A stretch of DNA of 64,000 nucleotides from contig CANNZV010000120.1 of the NCBI GenBank assembly GCA_947561585.1, positions 310,001 to 374,000 of the forward strand. The letters run 5' to 3'. Position 1 is the stretch's first letter. The number at the start of each line of letters is the position of its first letter. Made by a program: the position numbers and the translations under genes. Below the pieces are notes generated by a model. It ran no database searches. It had not been told where the DNA came from and saw only the letters and a list, made by a program, of their open reading frames with translations. Shown in pieces: positions 40,741-52,400 of the stretch. Origin of the DNA: Caprella mutica (Eukaryota; Arthropoda; Malacostraca; Amphipoda; Caprellidae).

Positions 40741-41332
40741 CGGATATTATAAATTTTCATTTAACAATAATCAGAGATTGTTACCCTTCATTAGAGTTTC
40801 TTTGAAATGCTGTTAAAGAAAACTTGAAAAGTTTAAATCCCCAACTGACGTAAAAGCTGATTCCGACATAGCGTCCATCGCTCGGCATAGCGGACACTTT
40901 TTCTGTTACATGTACTGTCCGTTGTAAAAGCTTCACCTGTATAGCCATTGCAGCAGCTTTCAACTTGGACAATTCAATGAAATGGGTCTGAAAAATTAGA
41001 TGCACGAAATATTCTGAATCACTTATAGGCGTCATCGATACATGTATCTATCTATTGTATCGGTTGTATATTTGAATAAGGATTAAAATCGCCGCAATAA
41101 GGTATCTGTGTTACCTATGTCACTTTACACATACCGATTTATCCGAAAAGTAACGTCAATATCCAATAATAAATTACATAGAAACAGAAGAAAATCCAGT
41201 CTTATTTTGCTATATGATTGGTTGTTTAGTTAAAATTATTTCCGAGAGTTAGATTTTCGATATTTTTTCAAGGCAAGTTTTAACTTTCCTTTAAATTTGG
41301 GGAAGTCGCATTACTCGAATACTTAATTATGC

Positions 41333-41441
41333 TCTCAGTACTCGGAAAGTGGGTGTTAGCATAGTCATGATAGTTCAATTATAAGTTTCTAAAGGTCGGA
41401 TTGGTTCATGAATTATGTTAAACACTTTCCGAGTACTGTGA
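41333..41441. mobile_element. Small MITE K
   Basis: About 109 bp. CTCAGTACTCGGAAAGTG at the left and CACTTTCCGAGTACTGTGAG at the right are inverted. Non-coding. Confidence 0.5.
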
Positions 41442-41943
41442 GTGTGAACACAAAACGCCTGAATACTGCCACGTATCCATACGAACCAAATATTGAGCAT
41501 TTTATAATAATAAGTAAAATATAATAATAATTCCTTATTTCATACTATATAAAAAAAAATATATAGGTATAGTTTATTAGTTATTCTACTGTGCAAGTCC
41601 ACCTCTTCCTCCGACACAATAGAGTACAGTTTCTTTGAGTCACCCCTCAAACCAACACACAACTGCTCAGTTTTCTATGATACTCTTCAAAGAAAGATCC
41701 CTGCCAGTACTTTTGAACGGAGACTGAACTATTGTGAGAATTAATTTGAATTGCACAGCGCATTCATTCATCGGTAGTTTAGGTATGGAAACAACTATTT
41801 ATTTAATAAATATATATTTTTAGGCGAATTTCTTTTTACCAAGATATCAGGCAAGAGTAATTTGAAATTAGGTTAAAATGAAATTTAGTTAATTCACTAT
41901 TTGGAGAAGTTTATCCCTTTTTATTTTTTAGTCTGTATGAATA

Positions 41944-42110
41944 TACAGTAAAATTTCCCCATAATGAAATCCTGTATAGTGAAAGTAGTGTCCTGAGTAA
42001 GGAAGTAGCCCATATAGTGAGCAATTTTTTATAGTTTGCCATAAAATGACCATTAAACTAATGGTCGTTTTATCGCAGGCAGGATTTCATTATAGAAAAG
42101 TTGTATTGTA
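41944..42110. mobile_element. MITE family L, pogo-like ends
   Basis: Starts TACAGTAAAATTTCCCCATA; the right end complement starts TACAATACAACTTTTCTATA, and both continue into ATGAAATCCTG. CAGTA-AA ends and a TA flank suggest a pogo-type element, tentatively. Confidence 0.5.
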
Positions 42111-43029
42111 GTAATATTCTACTAAACTGAGATGATTTTACGATAGTTTATGCCTTATTAGATGTCTATGTTTTGCAGTAAAATGTGGGGGTATTTTCTC
42201 TTAATATTATCACAACCATTTAATTGAAGCAACAAACCTCACACGAAACATGAACTAAAATGACTACTGCATCGCTACAACGAAACAATTAGGGTTATAA
42301 AAACAGGGAATGGCGTTAAAATACTAAATAAATCTGGTATATAAACTTTATGAACAAAAACCATAATGAAAAGAAATAATCAAACAAAATGGTTCATAAT
42401 TAATTCAAACAAAGTTGGTTCGAAATTAAAATATAAATGGAAGGTAGATATAGGGCCAATCCTTCAAAAACCATTCTCAAGATTGATCATTTCAGTTCGA
42501 ATAGAAGCCAAATCTAATACTAATTACCAACTACCAAATATGTCGCTTCAACAGAAGCTATCACAAAATATTACAACATCGGCAGAGGTTTAACTCCCCA
42601 ACCAACTAAAACTTTGATAAGATGAAGTTACAAATATCGTAAAAAGTTACAAACTTACAGAATAAAGTTTCATTTCTTTTAAATTACTGTAGAAATGACA
42701 GTATTTGAGTATGAAAGTGCAAACATATTTCTAATGATGCCTACAGAAGTTTATTTAATGTTAATTTCCTCCAACTTATTCGATTTCATTGTAATAAAAA
42801 GATTTTGAACAACTTCAAAATATTTTTTCTATCAGCTATGTTTCATTTGGTAGTTGGTGATCCATTATTTAAAACCTACTTATTTGCTAAACCAATCAGA
42901 ATATACTTTATTGAATTATCAATATTAACCTCAAGAAAATATAGTCTATGTTAATAATATCATTACAAAATTGAGTACATTTTTTACTGAATTTAATAAT
43001 AGTTTAAATCAGATAAGCAAAACCTACTC
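42111..43029. other. Spacer and presumed 3' UTR of the SMYD3-like gene
   Basis: AT-rich. The SMYD3-like stop codon is at 43030-43032 on the minus strand, so the lower part of this region should be its 3' UTR. The 75-codon frame at 42366-42593 is unsupported. Confidence 0.45.
42907..42912 (-). terminator. Candidate SMYD3-like polyadenylation signal
   Basis: AATAAA on the minus strand, about 118 bases after the stop codon. Confidence 0.35.
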
Positions 43030-43447
43030 TCAGCTGTCGTCAGCATTAACGGCAGTGAAGTCAGAGTTGAAGAACATTGAGTCTTCCCTCATTATTTTGT
43101 TAACTTTTCTGTCCTGCTCCCACGGCTTTTCCGTAGCAGTCGGATCACCGTAATTGCGTATTACTTTTGTTTTTCCACAGCACGGACAAACTATCTCTGT
43201 GACCTGTTTAGCCATCTTGGCAAGCCTCTGCTCCAGCATTATCTCTGGATCTTCATTGGCCATCATTTCGAGATCTTGCAGCTCTCCTGTGACGAAAGGA
43301 TGCTTGGCACCCATAGCAGCAATGAGGATTTCCTTTGCCTCTGCCACAAAGCTCAGACCCTCTCTGTAGAGCTTCAGAGTCATGTGCACTTTGCCCATCT
43401 TCATGAAGAATAGACCTAACGTGGGGTGGATTTTACCGTACAGAAAT
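43030..43447 (-). CDS. Smyd3: SMYD3-like last coding exon
   Basis: The acceptor CTTCCCCAG precedes 43447. Encodes [20 protein letters not shown], a TPR-like helix region ending in [17 protein letters not shown], then an extra tail with CPCCGKTKV and a final [16 protein letters not shown] before TGA at 43030-43032. The CPCC tail is not usual in vertebrate SMYD3. Confidence 0.9.
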
Positions 43448-46400
43448 CTGGGGAAGAATTTAAGATTTATTATGTGCATATAATTTGAGGCACAATTATA
43501 AAACATTTTTGTAGGTTTATTGTCATGTTTTGTGTTGTTGTAATCAAATTATTGATATTTTTGAAGACAGAGGTAAAAACATTGTAGTTAAGTGATAATC
43601 TTGTGAAAGTTAAATCAACATTTGTACGAATATTGATTAAAATCTTCAAAAGAATGTGTGTCTTTACTAATTATGGAGAATAATTAGTAAAGAGTGCTAT
43701 GATGGAAGAACTCACAGTTTTGCATCTGATTTGATAATTGGTTTCCTATTTCAATTTTAGATTAATTTTCATATCACAACATGTAAATGTGTTTTAATTT
43801 AAATTGATCTTTTTGCTGTATATATTTAATACTCAATTACTCACTTCATTCCGTCGAGGTTCTCCAAACCATATTTCATAGCTAGCACCCACGCGCCATT
43901 TGCGAAAGCTGAATTAAAAGCATAATCCAGTGTCCGAACTCTCCACACATTCAATTTGGGAAGTAAAGTCCCCTGTCGATCAAGCACATCCATAACCACT
44001 TGGAAATCTGTCCGAGAATAAGATATTCATGTCTCCAATAAAACAGTTCTAAGCTTATGACTTCTGCACGCAGCAAACAATTTGCTTATGCAAATTTCAC
44101 CTAATCGAATATTCAGGTAATCGTCTTAACTTACTAGGAGATTCCTCTTTCATATCCTTGAGTCTTTCGGTGGTGAATCCTATTGCAGATCTGTATTCTC
44201 GCAATGTGTTCCTATCGACGTAACACTGACACCCTTTGCACTGAACGTCGCTTTTCTCGTACGCTTGCTGCCGTCGTACCATTTTCTTTTTCTTAACTGC
44301 ACATTTATCACTGTTATCGTGTTCATCTTCACCGAAATAGCCATTCGTATGCGGACTATCTTCTGCAAAAGTTGTGTGCCCATTCGAAAGAAATCCGTTA
44401 GAACCGTGCTTCTCATCATCATTTTTCCATCCATTTGAATTTTCCAAATCCTCGCTGGTAATTTTGGTGTTCTTGCCATTGCTGTGGGCATGAATTTTAT
44501 CTTCAGAGGAATGAACAGAATCTTCACTCTTGGATTTAGGCTTCTGCCTGACTTTTTTCTCCTTCGATTTACCTTCTTCATCTAAATCACCCGTGGATTT
44601 TTCATTGGATGAAATCTCCTTTTCGGCAGCCAGAGCTCCATTAACCAAACCGTTGGATTTGACTTTAGCTGAGGCTTTCTTCTTATCAGACCGGCTGACA
44701 CTTTTTGACGATGATTTCTTTCTGGACTCATCGGCGGCTGAGGTGGAAATTTCTTGGTCTTGCTCAGTTTCCGTGAAGTTTATGGTAGAAGAGATAGCGC
44801 TATTTTCTTCATTCATTTCGCCATTTGTATGAGCTATTTTGGAAGTTGCATTTTGATCAGTAGAAGTTTCTTCATTTTCTTCAGCGCTTTCGTCGTCTGT
44901 GCATTCAGTCAGATCTGAATCTTCAGCTAACCTATTATATATAATTACCGTTTGAAATTATATTAGAGTGTATATATGAATAAGATAATCACATTGATAG
45001 AATAAACGTAGATATTTACCTGTATCTATCCTTATTATAGAAAAGGTAAGACATCATAGCATCAGACGAGGCGAATGGGTTGACAGGAACATTAGCGAAG
45101 TTGTACTCCACTTTGGCAGCTTGCAGGGCATTCTTTAAGGCCATCGTGCTGTCATCATCTGACCTCCTCCTGACTCCTTGAATAGGGTCTATTTTCCTGT
45201 ACCTTTCAGGCACTAGAATCCCCTCGCCGCAGTTTGGATTTTCTGTATGAGATGAAAATGTTACACTTTGCACTTTAGGAAATCTTTTCTTTGTGCCGGG
45301 TAGCCATTTGTTGAAATATCACCTCATTTGTTTTACACTGGAAAAGAGAGTTGTACTCATTAAGCCGAGAAGGTTATTATTTTGTAGTGATTTTGAAAGT
45401 TACTTCTTTTAAGAGATAGCATTAGAATGGGAGTCATTTTAATTGCTTTTATTCACCGAATGTTAATACTTCTTGTTTCTCTCTCTCTAGAAGACTGCAT
45501 AATTAATTACCTAGTTAAAGACTTTCTGTCGCAATTAATTAAAGTTTCTGCAAGAAGTGAAGGTATGTACTACAGATTAGACATTTTGCTCAGCTAAGTA
45601 GAAATAATTAGCTCAGTTTGGCCTTAGTGTGGTGTCTTTTCTGATGTTTAACCCTCTGTCTGTAGTTGGTACTCATGTGTCCATGAGTGAAAAGGACCTT
45701 TAAAGTTCGAAATGTTTACAGTTCATTTTTCTCTCGACGAATTGTGATGTCTAATGTTATTTTTAAATAAATGATTAAATTATTAATCTGTTTTCAAATG
45801 TCAGAGATTTTGAAAACACGTTTGAAAATGATTAAAGACAATCTTTTATTGTGAGTAATAAAATCAATTCGATATCAAACAATTTGAAAGATAATTCAAA
45901 GATAGGAGTGATGATTTTGATATGCTTTTGAATATCTCAGTACTGAAAAGGAAAAGTTTCTGGGTAAAAATTTAACTGGTTATTATCAATTTCTTCTCTA
46001 TGACTATTAAAAATAAGCCATTGTGTATGAAATACAATCATATAATGAATGCATTTCTAGGGTCTATTCAGTACATGATTAAGTACCTATATATTCATAT
46101 TTATTTAAATTATTTCTTAGCAAAGCAGTAAATTTATAAATGTGTGATGAAGTTACATTCGACTCATTTTGAGTATATCTTTTGTATTCTTCTTAATTCT
46201 TTGAAAATATATCAACAAAGTTGTTATTTAAAATGATAAAATAAACAATGAAGAGGTAATAATATCGAAATAAAAAAATGAAAGTATTCCTACTAAATTT
46301 GAATAAAAAATGAAATAAATTGTTAAACAGTTCACTCACCACATAGCATGTAGTACTCACCACATAGCATGTAGTACTCACCACATAGCATGCAGTACTC

Positions 46401-49400
46401 ACCACATAGCATGTAGTACTCACCACATAGCATGCAGTACTCACCACATAGCATGTAGTACTCACCACATAACATGCAGTACTCACCACATAGCATGCAG
46501 TACTCGCCACATAACATGCAGTACTCACCACATAGCATGTAGTACTCACCACATAGCATGTAGTACTCACCACATAGCATGCAGTACTCACCACATAGCA
46601 TGTAGTACTCACCACATAACATGCAGTACTCACCACATAGCATGCAGTACTCGCCACATAACATGCAGTACTCACCACATAGCATGTAGTACTCACCACA
46701 TAGCATGTAGTACTCACCACATAGCATGTAGTACTCACCACATAGCATGCAGTACTCACCACATAGCATGCAGTACTCACCACATAGCATGTAGTACTCA
46801 CCACATAGCATGCAGTACTCACCACATAGCATGCAGTACTCACCACATAGCATGCAGTACTCACCACATAGCATGCAGTACTCACCACATAGCATGCAGT
46901 ACTCACCACATAGCATGCAGTACTCACCACATAGCATGTAGTTCTCATAGTAGTCCCTGTCCTCGCTATTACAAAGGTCGCAGTCACACCAGAAGTACCA
47001 GTTCTTCTTCAGTTCTTTTCTCCTCATCTCAGTTCCGTTAACGCAATCTATGTAGCAGATACGAACCTAGTAGAGATAGACACTAGGTCACTGGGTGGTA
47101 ATTACATTAAGTTACTAGGTGGTAATTACACTTGGTCACTAGTTGGTAATTACACTAGGTCACTAGGTGGTAATTACACTAGGTCACTAGGTGGTAATTA
47201 CACTAGGTCACTAGGTGGTAATTACACTAGGTCACTAGGTGGTAATTACACTAGGTCACTAGGTTGTAATTACACTAGGTCACTAGGTGGTAATTACACT
47301 AGGTCACTAGGTGGTAATTACACTAGGTCACTAGGTGGTAATTACACTAGGTCACTAGGTGGTAATTACACTAGGTCACTAGGTGGTAATTACACTAGGT
47401 CACTATGATGGTATGTAGGGGGACTTATGAATTATCGGTCGGTTTCACATCTTCGGTCACATAAGAAAAAACTATATTTAAAATTATACCATGATTATTA
47501 TATCGTTCTTCTTATATGACCGATTAAATGTGAAACCGACAGATAATTCGTAACTTCCCTATGCATAATTTAATTATTAGTTAAGGAAATACTCTTTTTA
47601 GAACCCTATAAGGGCCCCCGTACACGAGCGTTTCTTCGCCGCAACGTGAAATGAACACAGACGCATGGTCAGGGCACACGAGCGTCGTTTTGACGCAACA
47701 GAAAATTAACTCTGATGCATAGGGAGTATATGTATGCAGCAAGAGCCCCCCCAGTCAAGAGCCTCCCCGGTCAAGAGCCCCCCCGGTCATGAGCCCCCTA
47801 GTTCATAAGCCCCCCCGGTCAAGAGCCCCCCCGGTCACGAGCCCCCCTGTTTTTAAATCCTTATTTACCTATATTATTTAATCCTTATTGACATTTTTGT
47901 AGTTCATTACTGATTAGACATAAAATATATGTATATCGGGGGGCGTGCCTCCCCCGAACCCCCCTGCCAGGTCATTAAACAATCATGAAGTGTGCAGTAC
48001 AACAATCTAGCGGATACAACAAACTACATTAGCAACTCTCAGTTATTTCTATCTAAGTAGTTCTTCATTTGTTTAACTAGGTATATAAGGATTAAAAAAA
48101 CATGGAGGGGGGCTCGTGACCGGGGGGGCTTATGACCTAGGGGGGCTCATGACTGGGGGGGCTCGTGACCGGGGGGGCTCATGACCGGGGGGGCTCTTGA
48201 CCGTACCCCGTATGCAGCATGTACCTGTCACACTATACCTAACTAGTCACACTGTAGGCTATCTAACTAATCACACTATACCTAACTAGTCACACTTTAA
48301 GTTATCTAACCAGTTACACTATACCTAACTAGTCACACTGTAAGTTATCTAACCAGTTACACTATACCTAACTAGTCACACAGTAGGCTATCTAACTAGT
48401 CACACTATTCCTAACTAGTCACACAGTAGGCTATCTAACTAGTCACACTATACCTAACTAGTCACACAGTAGGCTATCTAACTAGTCACACTATACCTAA
48501 CTAGTCACACAGTAGGCTATCTAACTAGTCACACTATACCTAACTAGTCACACTGTAGGCTATCTAACTAATCACACTATACCTAACTAGTCACACTGTA
48601 GGCTATCTAACTAATCACACTATACCTAACTAGTCACACTGTAAGTTATCTAACCAGTTACACTATACCTAACTAGTCACACAGTAGGCTATCTAACTAG
48701 TCGCACTATACCTAACTAGTCACACTGTAAGTTATCTAACCAGTTACACTATACCTAACTAGTCACACAGTAGGCTATCTAACTAGTCGCACTATACCTA
48801 ACTAGTCACACAGTAGGCTATCTAACTAGTCACACTATACCTAACTAGTCACACAGTAGGCTATCTAACTAGTCACACTATACCTAACTAGTCACACTGT
48901 AAGCTATCCAATCAGTCACACTGTACATAAACGGATGAAACTTTTAAAGTGATTGTTATTGGTTCGTATATCGGTACGTATCGGGGCATATTCATTCAAA
49001 AAGTTTATATAAATTCATAAGGGCTTGATCGATAAAGAAATAACTGAATTAACTCTGTTTTCTCGTTTTATTATTTCTTTTTAATAACTCAAAGACTGTT
49101 AAAATGTAGGGACAAAAGTTTCTTTCTTTTATGTTCAATAAAAATGTTTCAATCTCTACTATTTACTTACAATTACCATTGAAAGATGCGGCAACAAATC
49201 GTCCTTGTGCACACCCACACGTAGATTATATAGAATTGACTGGTAATGTGGCAGTCACCATGCGTCAAGGGAACGCATTAGCCTGCGTCAAGGAAACGCA
49301 TTAGCCTGCGTCAAGGAAACTCATTACCCTGCGTCAAGGAAACGCATTAGCCTGCGTCAAGGAAACTCATTACCCTGCGTCAAGGAAAGCATTAGCCTGC

Positions 49401-52400
49401 GTCAAGGAAACTCATTACCCTGCGTCAAGGAAACGCATTAGCCTGCGTCAAGGAAACGCATTAGCCTGCGTCAAGGGAACTCATTACCCTGCGTCAAGGA
49501 AACTCATTACCCTGCGTCAAGGAAACGCATTAGCCTGCGTCAAGGAAAGCATTAGCCTGCGTCAAGGAAACGCATTAGCCTGCGTCAAGGAAACGCATTA
49601 CCCTGCGTCAAGAATTGTCTGTCACTTGACGGTGCGTCCAAGAGACGCTTGTGTGCCCACATACCCGAGAGTTAATGCTATTTTAGGGTCATGCGTCAAT
49701 CGCCGGACGGCAAACAACGCTCGTGTGCGGGGGCCCTAAGGGATCCATTTTAGGGTACCCGACAGTAAAAACTGATAGCTACATAAACAATGCTAATAAT
49801 ATTTCTTTTTAACATGATCTTCTTAATAAAAGAATGATACATGACCATCGGACATGATTCTTATTATGGTAAAGATTTCTGAGTACTTATCTTATCCAAA
49901 TTAAGTACAGGAGTACTTAGCTTATCCAAATTAAGTACAGGAGTACTTACCTTATCCAAGTTAAGTACAGGGATATCCACCAGAGTTCTGACAGTGAGTT
50001 TTTTGCCAATGAATGTAGGGTGGGCATTGGGCATGCAGGAGTGATCGAAAATAGAGGCGGCGAGGAACACTGCGGACCCTATGGGAACATTCAACTCATC
50101 GTTCAGACAGAACCTGTTCACCAGCACCTGTAGAACATGGACAACATTTTAGACAAGTAACATGTAGGGTAGTGTTAGATAGTCACTATAAGTTAGTTAA
50201 AAAAGAAGACAGTTTACTAATTTCACATTTCCAAAAAGAAACTTTACAAATTGTAATGCTTGTAGATATTCTTAAATTGGTCTGGTTACACGACGACAAA
50301 TTTGCAAGATTTGGGAATAATAGGAAACTAGATGACGGGCACTCGAAGAGCGCATACTTTTGCCGCCACTTATAAATGGCCTTAGCCATCTAATAAACTT
50401 TGAGAAATAAATGACCTTGACCCTTGACCGGATCGCTACCAAAATGTTATAAAGTGGTTGCTGAATAAGGCATTACCAATCGTCCTACCAAATTTCAGGC
50501 AATTTGGTTGAATACTTGCGAATAACAATATTACCAGTAAATAACTGAAAACATTACCTTCCACAATTTGCGAAGATAATTAGGAAACTGTGAATTGAGA
50601 AATTAGCATAGAGCAGCGACTGTTTTCTCTGATAGTTCTTATATATTAATTCATCATATCTATTTTACAAAGTACTACTAAAAGATTGATCTGCTATCAT
50701 TTTCTGAATCATTCCAACAGTACCCCTCTATACACTCTTCAGATAGAGCCTTTACTGCCTCTTCCTCATTATTCATGTGGCTATAGAGTCATTAGCATTT
50801 AATGGGGAGGTGGTAATTACTTTTACCTACAAAATACAAAACATACATTGTGAGAAAACATTCCACGGATAATTAGATGTCACAAAAATTAGACTTGGGT
50901 TGGGACATGAGAGGTACTACCTATTATTAATGTGTCACTGTGGTTAATAATAAGCTATTAATGATATTAATTTAAATTCATGATTGAATTACATTTAAGA
51001 ATTGTATGTACAACTACAACTTGGATTGAAAAGAAAAATAGTTTGGAGGTATTTTTGGATTCGAGATTTAATATAAATAGAATCATGTCCATTCATCGTC
51101 AGGAGCAGCAAGGGAAAACCTGTAGTGAATAATGAATTCTATGACCAACTGTCATATGTTGAATACCTACTTTATCATTATAAACGCTCTGTCCTATATT
51201 TTAACATAGAATTTTGATTTATAATTTTTGTAACAAATTTGAATTTTTGATAAGTTGAATATTGTCTCCAATAATTAGGTATTAAAATTTTTTTAATTTT
51301 TTGGTATCAAATTTTCAAATTAATACATAAATTAAAGAACCAAGTTATTTAATAGAACATAGAGAGTATCCAACATACGACAGTTAGTGATAAAAGTCAT
51401 AATTTGATCCAGGTTATCCCCTCCTTTCCTGACGATGAATACACATCTTACTATTCAAAAACTTGAAAATAAAAACTATCTTCAACGTTTAGATTTAATA
51501 ACTCTGTCCATTTCCTATACGATTGAAAAGGTGAAACTGCTCGATAACTTGGAACATCCCCTATTTAGTTACTTTGCTGTCACTACAATATTAAACTGTC
51601 GACTTATTGTTACTTAGAAGCTACTTTTTCACATGTTTTTAATCCTCAAATCTTTGACTGTTATTCTTTAACATTATTTATTTCTATTGTTTCCTGGTGA
51701 AGATGCTGTAGCACAAATATATTAGATATCTTTGCTTCAATAACAAACAAATTTGAATTGTAGAAATACTTTATCATTTATTTTGGCAATAAATGTAAAT
51801 TTCAACGGTGACTAATACTTTATATCTTTTTAAATTTATTTTCATTCTAAATCATTACAATACTATTGATATCTAGTACGTACTACAGCTATCTAGTACG
51901 TACTATAGCTATCTAGTACGTACTGTAGCTATCTAGTATGTACTGTAGCTATTTAGTACGTACTATATCTATCTAGTACGTACTTTATCTATTTAGTACG
52001 TACTATGTCTATCTGGTACGTACTATACCTATCTAGTACGTACTATGCTATCTAGTACGTACTATATCTATCTAGTACGTACTTTATCTATTTAGTACGT
52101 ACTATGTCTATCTAGTACGTACTATAGCTATCTAGTACGTGCTATATCTATCTAGTACGTACTATAGCTATCTAGTACGTACTATAACTATCCAGTACGT
52201 ACTATAGCTATCTAGTAAGTACTATAGCTATCTAGTACGTACTGTAGCTATCTAGTATGTACTGTAGCTATTTAGTACGTACTATATCTATCTAGTACGT
52301 ACTTTATCTATTCAGTACGTACTATGTCTATCTGGTACGTACTATACCTATCTAGTACGTACTATGCTATCTAGTACGTACTATATCTATCTAGTACGTA

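Larger units (their letters stand above)
47609..49738. mobile_element. 2.1-kb inverted-repeat element, heavily invaded
   Basis: The left end TAAGGGCCCCCGTACACGAG pairs with the right-end complement TAGGGCCCCCGCACACGAGC. Ends fit the hAT pattern loosely, but no 8-bp duplication is evident. Inside lie the foldback at 47741-48210 and the arrays at 48227-48926 and 49258-49612; the last is built on GCGTCAA, a word present in the element's own subterminal DNA. Confidence 0.55.

Noticed and set aside
43154..43369. Plus-strand frame of 71 codons
   Set aside because: Antisense of the last SMYD3-like exon.
44180..44581. Minus-strand 133-codon frame
   Set aside because: Alternative phase of the SMYD3-like 797-nt exon; the other phase joins both neighbours in frame and carries the cysteine motifs.
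46193..46987. 264-codon frame with CYVVSTA repeats
   Set aside because: Out-of-phase reading of the 21-bp array. The real exon frame is the one encoding [10 protein letters not shown].
47741..48210. G-quadruplex regulatory region from the long G/C runs
   Set aside because: The runs are the word arms of a foldback element with target duplication; a structural role cannot be supported from sequence alone.
47081..49612. Regular direct repeats resembling a CRISPR array
   Set aside because: Units are contiguous with no unique spacers, and the setting is a eukaryotic intron.
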